A stretch of 17,629 nucleotides of DNA from Cyclobacteriaceae bacterium (GCA_021648745.1 JAKISE010000071.1:1-17629), one strand, 5' to 3'. Positions 6,330-14,436 are shown, counted from the stretch's first letter. Numbers and translations are program-made. The notes: generated by a model from the sequence alone, not told the origin.

Positions 6330-7184
6330 TTATTTTAATGTTTCTTTCGTTTCTCCGCAGGTAAGCATTGCTTCTCCGTAATAAGGATTTTTAATGTCAG
6401 CATCTAAACTTAACCAGTTAGCCCCCTTACCATTATTTGCCATAGGACAAAACTGGTAGTAGATGTTAAGACCAGTTATGTTAAACATTTTAACCGTGTT
6501 ATAAACACCATCACTTAAATCAGCAAAAGCCAAGCGTTGGGCTTCGACATCTGATAAAGAAATAATTTTATCCAGATTGCTATTAATTGGTTTCATCATA
6601 TCCATCCACATTAAGTGAGCATCTCCTTTTAATAAACCCATGTCTACTTTTGCCATTTGTGCTTTTACAGCTTTAGACTTTGTTACTGCATCTTTTACAT
6701 TGGTATCTACGAAAGCATCTTTTAAAGCTAGGTAAGAAGTAACAACGGCAGAAAATTGAGTTTTAAACTTAGCATCAACTTCAGTTGAAGATTGTTTTTC
6801 AGGAGAGTCTTTCTTCACTGCCTTCCCTTCTTTTTTGTCTCCATCGCCACCCATATCCATGCCAGCATGCCCGCCTAACGACTGCTCACCTCCACTCGGG
6901 TTCATCATACTTGGGCTACCCTTTAGCTGAGCAGCTGCATCAATTTTAAAGGCTCCATTAGTTACTACCGATTCGCCTTCCATTAACCCATCAGCTACAA
7001 CATATTGCGTACCAGTGTTTTCACCCAATGTAATTTCTCTATAATGAAATGCGTAGGTTTCACCATGATCTTCTTTAATGTATACTACTGCTTTTTTGCC
7101 AGTCCATAATACGGCCGATTTAGGAACCATTAATACGTCTCCCTTATCGGTCAACATTGATTGGATAGAGGCTTGCGCAAACAT
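6330..7184 (-). CDS. cusB: C-terminal part of CusB-type adaptor fused to DUF3347 (split by stop)
   Basis: This 284-codon frame continues the adaptor encoded at 7194-8156 in the same reading frame. Only the codons TAA-AGA-CCT-GGG separate them. The first part (1-85) is the membrane-proximal/beta-barrel end of a periplasmic adaptor: MFAQASI, VPKSAVLWTGKKAVVYI, REITLGENTGTQYVVADGLMEGESVVTNGAFKIDAAAQLKG. A Met/His/Gly-rich linker follows (GGHAGMDMGGDGDKK), then a DUF3347 domain (about 140-284) ending in YYQFCPMA ... NPYYGEAMLTCG. The ATG at 7184 is the Met of the conserved PGM motif, so it is unlikely to be a native start, and a product made from it would lack a signal peptide. The intact protein would be about 608 residues. 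Either a pseudogene half or a sequencing error. Confidence 0.8.
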   Translation of the reverse strand: MFAQASIQSMLTDKGDVLMVPKSAVLWTGKKAVVYIKEDHGETYAFHYREITLGENTGTQYVVADGLMEGESVVTNGAFKIDAAAQLKGSPSMMNPSGGEQSLGGHAGMDMGGDGDKKEGKAVKKDSPEKQSSTEVDAKFKTQFSAVVTSYLALKDAFVDTNVKDAVTKSKAVKAQMAKVDMGLLKGDAHLMWMDMMKPINSNLDKIISLSDVEAQRLAFADLSDGVYNTVKMFNITGLNIYYQFCPMANNGKGANWLSLDADIKNPYYGEAMLTCGETKETLK

Positions 7185-7193
7185 CCCAGGTCT

Positions 7194-7196
7194 TTA
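7194..7196 (-). other. in-frame ochre codon interrupting the CusB-type gene
   Basis: The minus strand reads GGG AAA TAA AGA CCT GGG ATG TTT. In membrane-fusion adaptors this position is normally the Leu of L-K/R-P-G-M. A single TTA (Leu) to TAA change explains it. Frame is kept on both sides. Confidence 0.85.
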
Positions 7197-8156
7197 TTTC
7201 CCATCCTTATTATCTAACTCTGTTCTAATTATAGTAGTTCTGGTGTTTCCATTTAATACGGGATCGATAAAAGTAATTTTACTTTTAAACACTTTGCCAG
7301 GAATAGACTTAAGTGTAATGTTAACTTTAGATCCCATTTTAATCCAAGGAATATCACTTTCGTAGGCATCAAACTCTACCCATAAATGACGTAAATCAAT
7401 GATTTGAAACATTGACATGCCCTCCTTTACATGATCTCCTTGTGATATATTTCGCTTGGTAACTGTGCCAGTAGCTGGAGAAAGAATTTTGAAGTAAAAC
7501 TGAACTTCACCCGACTCTTCAATGTCATCAATTTGTTTATCCGTAAATAACCAAAGTTTCAATTTATTTCTTGCAGCTATATGAAACTGTGGATTAGAAT
7601 CCTTGTATTTAATGGTTTCAAACAGTTCTTTTTGTGCGGTAACCAACTCTGGAGAGAATATGGTAGCCAAGGTTTGCCCTTTTTTCACTTTTTGACCTGT
7701 AAAATTCACATATAACTTTTCAATTCTACCCGGAAAATGAGCCGTAAGTTCATTAATCCTTCTTTCATCTGCCTTTACCATACCTGGCAAAACCACTTCT
7801 TTAAATGGAGCACTCTTCTTAATTACTGTTGTTTCAACTTCTGCAATTCTCATAGCTGAGGCAGATAGCACAACAGCATCCGGATCAATCCCACTATCAT
7901 CCACTTTATCATCTATAGGAATTAGCTCCATTCCACAAATTGGGCAGCTTCCTGGCTCCTCCATCTTTATTTGAGGGTGCATTGAGCAAGTCCATAAGGT
8001 GCCTGCTTCATGAGCGTGTTCTTCGGTAGTTGCTTCTACCACTTCAGTGTTTCCGCTTCCGCCAAAAAATGCCCATCCCAGAATTAGGCCTACTATTAAG
8101 GTAGCACCTATAACCACTAAAGGCTTTTCTGATATTAATTTTGTTAATTTATTCAT
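7194..8156 (-). CDS. cusB: N-terminal part of CusB-type RND periplasmic adaptor (split by stop)
   Basis: The 320 codons hold an N-terminal membrane anchor or uncleaved signal (residues 13-31) and a His/Glu segment. A heavy-metal-binding domain follows at about 54-82 (C57, MHP 59-61, CPICGM 71-76). The adaptor core then has ELTAHFPGRIEKLYVNFTGQKVKKGQTLATIFSPEL (lipoyl-like half), a helical hairpin (TAQKELFETIKYKD...KLKLWLF), the second lipoyl half (ILSPATGTVTKRNISQGDHVKEGMSMFQIIDL) and a beta-barrel start (KVNITLKSIPGKVFKSKITFIDPVLNGNTRTTIIRTELDN). CusB proteins link the CusA pump to the CusC channel and hand over Cu(I)/Ag(I). The product ends abruptly at TAA, losing the rest of the barrel, the membrane-proximal domain and DUF3347, so on its own it should not build a working pump. 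It is the third gene of the A-C-B order. Confidence 0.85.
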   Translation of the reverse strand: MNKLTKLISEKPLVVIGATLIVGLILGWAFFGGSGNTEVVEATTEEHAHEAGTLWTCSMHPQIKMEEPGSCPICGMELIPIDDKVDDSGIDPDAVVLSASAMRIAEVETTVIKKSAPFKEVVLPGMVKADERRINELTAHFPGRIEKLYVNFTGQKVKKGQTLATIFSPELVTAQKELFETIKYKDSNPQFHIAARNKLKLWLFTDKQIDDIEESGEVQFYFKILSPATGTVTKRNISQGDHVKEGMSMFQIIDLRHLWVEFDAYESDIPWIKMGSKVNITLKSIPGKVFKSKITFIDPVLNGNTRTTIIRTELDNKDGK

Positions 8157-8218
8157 GATTTTTATATTTTAACCCTTTCCCTAAATATTAAGAAGTGATG
8201 TTTATTCGTTAAATATGA

Positions 8219-8242
8219 ACTTCGAACTCTTTACTTCGAACT
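8219..8242. repeat. short direct repeat between cusC-like and cusB-like genes
   Basis: ACTTCGAACT occurs at 8219-8228 and again at 8233-8242, followed by the related ACTTCCAACT. Runs of this kind look like a degenerate simple repeat in the 97-nt gap. No function is evident. Confidence 0.5.
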
Positions 8243-8253
8243 TCCAACTCTCT

Positions 8254-9576
8254 TTACTTTCCCATTAAATAGTTAATATATGCAACTGTTGTATTTTGCT
8301 CAGCCCTTGCCTTTTCAAGCTCTAGCTCATATTTCAATAGTTTACGATCCATTCGAATTACTTCTTCAAAGTTGGCTTCTGCAGATGTATACTCTGCCAT
8401 TAAAATATCAAGTGCTTGTCGGGCGTATTTCGTTAACTCTATGTATAGGTCAACTCTGCGAACCGCATCATCATAATCACGAAAACCATTCGCCAAACTC
8501 GTTTTTAACTCATTTGTAAGGTTTTCTTTCTTCAAGTCTACCGCCTGTTTGGCTATCTCCTTTTCTTTTATAAGCGCATCGTACTTTTTTCGATACAAAG
8601 GAATTTTAACCCCAATAGTTGGCAGAATAACATCTCGCCCATTGTCATCACCAGTATACCCAGCTCTATCACCAACAAACGTATAATTTAAGCCAACTGT
8701 AAACGAAGGTGCGCCAATTTTTTTAGCGGCTATTACCTCTTGATCAAATGATAGAATTTCGTGTTGTAAACTAAGGATAGATGGATTTACCGTTTGAACG
8801 GAATCTTTAATCAGTTCTCTGCTTATAGATAATTCTTCGCTCCAAAGAACTTCAGGAAAAGTAATTTCTTCGGTTAACTCGGCATTAAGTAATTGCTCAA
8901 ACTGTGCTATCAATGGTCGCTCGCTATCTTGTAAATAACTGAGTTGGTTCTCCAATTCTCCCAATTCCATTTCAATACGAAGCACATCAACCATAGATGC
9001 TTTACCCGACTCAAATTTGACATTAGCCAAATCTTTCATTGTATTTAATAGAAGGATGTTATCTTCGGTAATACGAACAGCCGCTCGTAGTACATACAAA
9101 TTATAATAAGTAGTAGATACATTAAAATTAATTTTAGATCGCTCACTGTTAAACATCTCTAATACTACATTGGCTCTCTCAATTACCGCTTTTTCTTGAG
9201 CATCCAATTGGCCAAACCAAGGAAAGGATTGAGAAACACCCAGTGTTACTTGTTGAGGACCAACCCTTGTTTCCACAGGGCTAATGAAATATCCAGCACC
9301 GAACGTTAAGTCAGGTAGAGTCCCAATCTGGGGAGCTTTTTGCTTTACCATCTCATATTGTCTGTACAGCGATTGAATACTTGGATTGTTTAAAGCGGCT
9401 GTATCTTGATACACTTGCAGTTGAGTTTGGGCCTGAAGGCCTGAAAACCCAAGCACAAAGCCAAGTACTATAATCGTCATTCCGAACTCCAGCCTGCCGG
9501 CAGGCACGGTGTTTCGGAATCTCTTAGACCCTGAACCTAGTTCAGGGTGACTTATTTTATTAATTAATAATTTCAT
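8254..9576 (-). CDS. cusC: CusC/TolC-type outer membrane factor with repeat in signal peptide
   Basis: The 440-residue protein belongs to the outer membrane efflux (TolC/OEP) family: two long helical-hairpin halves separated by beta strands (TFGAGYFISPVETRVGPQQVTLGVSQSFPW and, in the second half, FTVGLNYTFVGDRAGYTGDD with PTIGVKIPLYRKKYDALIKEKEIA). It forms the trimeric exit duct of the Cus pump. The start at 9576 lies only 2 nt after the CusA stop codon (TAA TT ATG), which supports translational coupling. The N-terminus is odd: residues 9-34 are encoded by a palindromic repeat (9476-9551). Without them residues 1-8 (MKLLINKI) would run straight into IIVLGFVLGFSGLQAQ, a normal signal peptide. 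With them the positive N-region is 26 residues away from the hydrophobic core. An internal Met33, created by the repeat end, could serve as an alternative start. Confidence 0.9.
   Translation of the reverse strand: MKLLINKISHPELGSGSKRFRNTVPAGRLEFGMTIIVLGFVLGFSGLQAQTQLQVYQDTAALNNPSIQSLYRQYEMVKQKAPQIGTLPDLTFGAGYFISPVETRVGPQQVTLGVSQSFPWFGQLDAQEKAVIERANVVLEMFNSERSKINFNVSTTYYNLYVLRAAVRITEDNILLLNTMKDLANVKFESGKASMVDVLRIEMELGELENQLSYLQDSERPLIAQFEQLLNAELTEEITFPEVLWSEELSISRELIKDSVQTVNPSILSLQHEILSFDQEVIAAKKIGAPSFTVGLNYTFVGDRAGYTGDDNGRDVILPTIGVKIPLYRKKYDALIKEKEIAKQAVDLKKENLTNELKTSLANGFRDYDDAVRRVDLYIELTKYARQALDILMAEYTSAEANFEEVIRMDRKLLKYELELEKARAEQNTTVAYINYLMGK
9476..9551. repeat. Bacteroidota palindromic (REP-like) repeat, copy 2, inside cusC
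   Basis: A 76-bp unit beginning GTCATTCCGAAC and ending GTTCAGGGTGAC. It contains a 7-bp hairpin TTCCGAA/TTCGGAA (9480-9486/9513-9519) capped by the perfect 14-bp palindrome GCCTGCCGGCAGGC (9492-9505). A second perfect 8-bp hairpin is ACCCTGAA/TTCAGGGT (9528-9535/9541-9548). It is related to the intergenic copy at 6251-6319. It is translated through in frame as residues 9-34 of the outer membrane factor. Confidence 0.8.
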
Positions 9577-9578
9577 AA

Positions 9579-12500
9579 TTAGCTTTCCAATTTCTTCGCT
9601 TTCGCTAACTCATTTTCTTTCCACATACTATAAAGTACTGGTACAACAAACATTGTCATAACCTGGATAAGCATACCACCAAATGAAGGTATTGCCATAG
9701 GCACCATAATGTCTGACCCTTTACCTGTAGATGTTAGCACCGGAATAAGTGCAATTACGGCCACTGCCGCTGTCATCATAGCAGGGCGAACTCGCTTGCT
9801 ACCTGCATGCAGTATTGCAGTTCGAATACCTTCTTTAGTAGTAGGTTTTTCTTCCTCAAACACTTGTTTAATGTAAGTACCCATAATTACACCATCATCG
9901 GTAGCAATACCAAACAAGGCAATAAATCCAACCCAAACAGCCACACTTAAATTAATGGTTTGCATTTGAAACAGGTCTCGCATTTCGATACCCGCTACTC
10001 CAAAGTTCATAAACCAACCTTGGCCGTAAAGCCACAGCATTATAAAACCACCTGCAAAAGCCACAAATATGCCTGAGAATACCATTGAAGTAGTTTGTAC
10101 ATTTCCAAACTGGAAATATAAAATCAAGAAGATTACCAATAATGAAATTGGAACAACAATAGCCAATCGCTTTGTGGCACGAATTTGACTTTCGTAATTA
10201 CCTGTAAATTTATAATTTACTCCTGCTGGAATAACTAACTCTCCGGAGGCAATTTTTGCATCGATAAAACGCTGTGTTTCTTCTACCGCATCTACTTCTG
10301 CTACATCATCTACTTTATCAAATATTACATACCCAACTAAAAATGTATCCTCACTTTTAATCTGCTGAGGTCCTCTTCTAAACGTAACTTCCGCAAGTTC
10401 TTCTAAGGGTACCTGAACGCCAGTTGGGGTTGGAATAAGTACTCTTTTTACATCTTCAGGGTTATCTCTAAATTCACGTGCATAGCGAACTCGTACGGGG
10501 AAACGCTCACGACCTTCAACGGTACTTGTTAATTTGTTACCTCCAATAGCAACGCCAATGGCCATTTGAAAATCCTCCACTGTTAAGCCGTATCGTGCAA
10601 TGGCTTTGCGGTCGATATCAAACTCCATATAAGGTTTGCCAACAATTCTATCTGCAAACACCGAAGCAGAGTTTACACTTGGTACTTCTTGAAGAATTTT
10701 TTCCAGAGCAAGACCAACCTTTTCAATAGTTACCAAATCAGGCCCGTATACTTTAATACCAATTGGTGCTCTCATACCTGTTGAAAGCATAATTAAACGT
10801 GTTTGAATAGGTTGTAATTTTGGTGCAGATGTCATTCCAGGCACTTTGGTTGCCTTCACAATCTCATTCCAAATATCATTTGGATTCTTAATCTCAGGCC
10901 TCCATTGTCTGAAATACTCTCCATCTTCATCATGCTGCAATTGTTCGTGCTTAATCTTACGAAAACCATCACGTTCTACATTATAGGTAGACCCATCTAT
11001 AAGCATATAATTACCTTCATCATCTACCTTAAAACGCATCCTTCTACCATCTTCATCTACCTTATACTCTGGCACATAATCAATGGTGTTTTCAAACATA
11101 GAAATAGGTGCAGGATCAAGTGCCGAATTTACCCGGCCCCATTTACCTACGACCGAACTTACTTCGGGAATAGAAGCTACATATCGATCCACTTTTTCAA
11201 TTACATCGGTGTTCTCTTCCACACCAGAGTGAGCCATAGTGGTAGGCATTAATAGATAAGAACCTTCGTCTAGGTTAGGCATAAATTCCTTACCAAAACC
11301 AGGGAATTTTTTAGATAGTGATTGCCACCCTTTAGTTTGCCGAAGCTCCCATCCTACTTTTTCAGCTCCATCCGCAACAAACCCAAAGGTGTTATTCAGC
11401 CCTTGCCAAGCTAATACCCCAAATAGTAACACAGATAAGGGTATAGACAAGAATGTCCATTTATTTGCTAATGCCCATTTAAGCACATCTGTATAAAAAT
11501 GAACAATGGTCATTAATACACCTAAAACTGAAGCAACCACAACTCCTACAAATAAGAAGTTTACTAAAAGGCTGTTTTGAGCACCTAAGGGCATCCACCC
11601 TTTTGTCAAGAAAACTAGTACTGTAATTATAATTAATGCTGTATTTATAAAGTTTGTATATTTTTTCTTGTCTTCTGGTAAGAAGTCTTCAGATAAATTA
11701 TTTGCACCAATCAATACCAATACAATAGCTACCCAGCTACCATAGGTTATTAATAAACCTGCACCAATAATTATAATGGCAATATTCCAAATTCTTTTTA
11801 CACGTTTGCCATCAAACCGAACGGAAAAAACCCAATGTGCAATGGTTGGTATCAGAATTAACCCAAGAACCAAGGAAGACATAAGAGCAAATGTTTTTGT
11901 AAAAGCCAAAGGTCTAAACAGTTTGCCTTCTGAAGCTTGCATGGCAAATACGGGTAAGAAACTTACAATGGTAGTAGCCAAAGCAGTCATAATTGCAGAA
12001 CCAACCTCTATCGAAGCCACGTAAATAACTTCTAATAATGCTTTTCCTTTTACGCCTTCATTTTCAGGCATCTCTAAGTGTCGTACAATGTTTTCTGTAA
12101 ACACGATACCCACATCAATCATCACCCCTATGGCAATGGCAATACCAGATAAGGCCACTACGTTGGCATCTACTCCAAAATGACGCATTAAAATAAAGGT
12201 CATTAATACCGCTATTGGCACCAAGCTTGAAATTATAATGGATGCTCTAATATTCATCACCAGCACTAATACCACCAAAATACTAATAAGTATTTCGTGC
12301 TCAAGTGCGAATTCTAGGGTGCCTAATGTTTCTTTAATTAAGCCTGAACGATCGTAGAAAGGAACAATCGTTACTTTAGAAACGGTGCCATCAGCTAATG
12401 TTTTTGAAGGCAGACCAGGAGCTAGCAGCTTGATTTTTTCCTTTACATTATCAATTACCTCCAAAGGGTTTGCCCCATAACGAGAAACAACTACTGCTCC

Positions 12501-13406
12501 CGTTGCTTCAGAACCCTCTTTATCTAAGCCACCTCTTCGGGTAGCGGGACCAAAGTTTACAACGGCCACATCTTTTATGCGTACAGGTGTACTACCACGA
12601 ACTGTAACAACAGCCTCTTCTAAATCTTCTAAGCTTTTTATGTAGCCTAGCCCCCTCACTAAATACTCTACTCGGTTAAATTCAATGGTTCGAGCCCCAA
12701 TATCGAGGTTACTCTTTTTAACAGCATTCATTATTTGAGCTACTGTCACACCATTTTCACGCATAGCATTGGGGTCAATGTCTACTTGATATTCTTTTAC
12801 AAAACCCCCAATGGCGGCTACCTCTGATACGCCTTTGGCAGCTAATAAGCCATAACCCACATAATAATCTTGGATAGTCCGTAACTCTTGCGGATCCCAT
12901 CCACCGTTTGGTTCACCCGTTTCAGGATTTCTACCTTCTAATGTGTACCAAAATATTTGCCCTAGTGCTGTTGCATCTGGGCCTAATGCCGGCTGTACCT
13001 CTGCAGGAAGAGTACCCGAGGGCAACGAACTTAGTTTTTCTAAAATCCGAGTTCGACCCCAATAAAACTCTATATCCTCATCAAAAATGATGTAGATACT
13101 AGATAGGCCAAAAATGGAATTACTACGAATGGTTTTTACTCCAGGAATCCCTAATAAAGCTGTAGTAAGCGGATACGTAATTTGATCCTCTATATCTTGA
13201 GGTGATCGTCCCATCCATTCGGCAAAAACAATTTGCTGGTTTTCACCAATATCAGGAATGGCATCTACAGGTACAGGATCGCGTGGTAACCAACTAATGT
13301 TCCAATTAAATGGAGCAGAAATCATTCCCCAGCCAACAAAAATTAGCAGGAATAATACGGTTACCAACTTATTTTCGAGAAAAAATCGAATAAGTTTATT
13401 TAACAT
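9579..13406 (-). CDS. cusA: CusA-type heavy-metal RND efflux pump (Cu(I)/Ag(I))
   Basis: The 1275-residue inner-membrane proton-driven pump has the RND layout: TM1 near residue 13-31, a porter half, SGIAIAIGVMIDVGIVFTEN in TM4 (Asp431), a second porter half, and TM10-12 at the end. Recalled alignment to E. coli CusA places its three substrate methionines (573, 623, 672) at M720 (SYLLMPTTM), M770 (DPAPISMFEN) and M873 (RLIMLSTGM). The first spacing, 50 residues, is identical. This supports Cu(I)/Ag(I) rather than Zn/Co export. Proton-relay positions D405/E939/K984 correspond to D431, D1170 and A1209, so the Lys is absent. The protein is about 220 residues longer than E. coli CusA, with a hydrophobic insertion between TM6 and TM7 (about 540-680), a charged periplasmic insertion (about 780-830) and a short one near TM8-TM9. 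Gene order is A-C-B on the minus strand. Confidence 0.93.
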   Translation of the reverse strand: MLNKLIRFFLENKLVTVLFLLIFVGWGMISAPFNWNISWLPRDPVPVDAIPDIGENQQIVFAEWMGRSPQDIEDQITYPLTTALLGIPGVKTIRSNSIFGLSSIYIIFDEDIEFYWGRTRILEKLSSLPSGTLPAEVQPALGPDATALGQIFWYTLEGRNPETGEPNGGWDPQELRTIQDYYVGYGLLAAKGVSEVAAIGGFVKEYQVDIDPNAMRENGVTVAQIMNAVKKSNLDIGARTIEFNRVEYLVRGLGYIKSLEDLEEAVVTVRGSTPVRIKDVAVVNFGPATRRGGLDKEGSEATGAVVVSRYGANPLEVIDNVKEKIKLLAPGLPSKTLADGTVSKVTIVPFYDRSGLIKETLGTLEFALEHEILISILVVLVLVMNIRASIIISSLVPIAVLMTFILMRHFGVDANVVALSGIAIAIGVMIDVGIVFTENIVRHLEMPENEGVKGKALLEVIYVASIEVGSAIMTALATTIVSFLPVFAMQASEGKLFRPLAFTKTFALMSSLVLGLILIPTIAHWVFSVRFDGKRVKRIWNIAIIIIGAGLLITYGSWVAIVLVLIGANNLSEDFLPEDKKKYTNFINTALIIITVLVFLTKGWMPLGAQNSLLVNFLFVGVVVASVLGVLMTIVHFYTDVLKWALANKWTFLSIPLSVLLFGVLAWQGLNNTFGFVADGAEKVGWELRQTKGWQSLSKKFPGFGKEFMPNLDEGSYLLMPTTMAHSGVEENTDVIEKVDRYVASIPEVSSVVGKWGRVNSALDPAPISMFENTIDYVPEYKVDEDGRRMRFKVDDEGNYMLIDGSTYNVERDGFRKIKHEQLQHDEDGEYFRQWRPEIKNPNDIWNEIVKATKVPGMTSAPKLQPIQTRLIMLSTGMRAPIGIKVYGPDLVTIEKVGLALEKILQEVPSVNSASVFADRIVGKPYMEFDIDRKAIARYGLTVEDFQMAIGVAIGGNKLTSTVEGRERFPVRVRYAREFRDNPEDVKRVLIPTPTGVQVPLEELAEVTFRRGPQQIKSEDTFLVGYVIFDKVDDVAEVDAVEETQRFIDAKIASGELVIPAGVNYKFTGNYESQIRATKRLAIVVPISLLVIFLILYFQFGNVQTTSMVFSGIFVAFAGGFIMLWLYGQGWFMNFGVAGIEMRDLFQMQTINLSVAVWVGFIALFGIATDDGVIMGTYIKQVFEEEKPTTKEGIRTAILHAGSKRVRPAMMTAAVAVIALIPVLTSTGKGSDIMVPMAIPSFGGMLIQVMTMFVVPVLYSMWKENELAKAKKLES

Positions 13407-13504
13407 AGTTTACTATAATTTAATGTTATAAAATGTTCAAAGCAATAAGGGTAGACTTCTCCCTAAAAGAGACGAATCACCTCTAACCTGAGTTATTTAT
13501 TAAA

Positions 13505-13873
13505 TTAGTCTTTGTGAGTGTGTTTGTCAGAGTCGTTAAACACTAATGCCATTCCGCATTTGGAGCATTTATCACCTTCTTTACCCATTTCTTCTGGGTG
13601 CATTGGGCATTTTGCTTTGGCAGAAATGTCCATATTGCTCATTTCGTGGTCCTCCCCATTAGATGCTGTAAGAGCCATTCCACATTTAGAACATTTGTCA
13701 CCTTCCTTGCCAGTTATTTCTGGGTGCATAGAGCAAGAAAAAATAGCAGGAGCCATTTCGTGTTTCTCAGTAGAGTCAGCTTCTGTTGAGGTGTTTCCTC
13801 CGCAGCTTGTAAACAATGTGCTACCAGCAAATAAGGCAACTACGGTTCCTAGTGTTATTAATAAGGTTTTCAT
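13505..13873 (-). CDS. lipoprotein with two heavy-metal-binding domains
   Basis: The 122-residue protein has a lipoprotein leader with lipid Cys at 24 (STLFTSCGG). Two copies of a heavy-metal-binding domain (HMBD, YHS-like) follow: residues 45-68 (CSMHPEITGKEGDKCSKCGM) and 88-110 (CPMHPEEMGKEGDKCSKCGM). Each offers Cys, Met-His-Pro and CxxCGM ligands. The same domain begins the CusB-type protein, where it is thought to bind metal for the pump. A lipid-anchored metal buffer or donor is the likely role, by inference. It lies 98 nt upstream of cusA and probably starts the cus transcript. The ending is His-rich (DKHTHKD). Confidence 0.85.
   Translation of the reverse strand: MKTLLITLGTVVALFAGSTLFTSCGGNTSTEADSTEKHEMAPAIFSCSMHPEITGKEGDKCSKCGMALTASNGEDHEMSNMDISAKAKCPMHPEEMGKEGDKCSKCGMALVFNDSDKHTHKD
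13548..13735 (-). repeat. internal duplication of the HMBD coding segment
   Basis: The 62-nt segments at 13548-13609 and 13674-13735 match at about 80 percent by eye. They encode the core of the two HMBD copies, so the second domain arose by tandem duplication within the gene. Confidence 0.65.
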
Positions 13874-13981
13874 ATCCTTTAAATTTTATAATTATGATTT
13901 TTAGATAAATTTATTCCAAAATATTAATTTACATAAATATTCTAGTCGGTCATTTAACGACCTAATAATCATAAGTAAAAC

Positions 13982-14368
13982 CTAAAGGAGAAAAGACTGA
14001 ACCTTGGTGTAAATATTAGGTTCAGGAGGGGGCGGATTGGCATCCGCATAAAATTTAGGAGTGAGGTTTTTTTCTAATTGATTCCATACAAGGGTATAAA
14101 AGGAAGTAGCAACCCAATCAAAAGATGGAGTCAATTCAAAATTAAGCACTAAAGAAACGATTGGGCTATCTACATCATAATGCTGATGTTCATCAGAGCA
14201 TGCACCCTCTTCCATTGGCATTTCCGGGCCGCAAGCATCTTCTCCTCCATGAGGAAGAATAGAAGTTGCCACTAGTTCATTTTCACAATAATGCTTATGC
14301 ACCGTAATACCAATGGTTGAAACCATCAATAATACTGCAAGCGATATAGAAAGTAACTTTTTCAACAT
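13982..14368 (-). CDS. HYC_CC_PP family protein (paralogue 2)
   Basis: The 128-residue protein has a hydrophobic leader (residues 3-21), then HKHYCENELVATSI with the His-Tyr-Cys motif at 26-28. A Cys/Met/Glu-rich middle (DACGPEMPMEEGACSDEHQHY) follows, and it ends in ANPPPPEPNIYTKVQSFLL. The HYC and PP signatures assign it to the HYC_CC_PP family. The central Cys pair is replaced by separated cysteines. The His, Cys and Met content suggests soft-metal binding in the envelope. It is about 110 nt upstream of the HMBD lipoprotein gene, and follows a strong terminator and a promoter-like box, so it may open the cus transcription unit. The paralogue at 3409-3858 shares the C-terminal pattern. Confidence 0.75.
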   Translation of the reverse strand: MLKKLLSISLAVLLMVSTIGITVHKHYCENELVATSILPHGGEDACGPEMPMEEGACSDEHQHYDVDSPIVSLVLNFELTPSFDWVATSFYTLVWNQLEKNLTPKFYADANPPPPEPNIYTKVQSFLL

Positions 14369-14436
14369 TTACGATGCAATAGTAACGAGTTTTAAAAACT
14401 AATTGTTAATGAAGTTAAGAAAATAATTTATGAAAT

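Noticed and set aside
10905..13090. Plus-strand frames of 60-115 codons opposite cusA
   Set aside because: They lie wholly antisense to a well-supported 1275-residue gene and show no domain or signal.
13518..13904. Plus-strand 128-codon frame with repeats opposite the HMBD lipoprotein
   Set aside because: Its repeated residues are just the antisense reading of the duplicated HMBD segment; the minus-strand gene has the leader and the domains.
13948..13962. GGTC-N7-GACC inverted repeat as terminator or operator before the HMBD gene
   Set aside because: Only 4 bp pair and no T-run follows; too weak to call.
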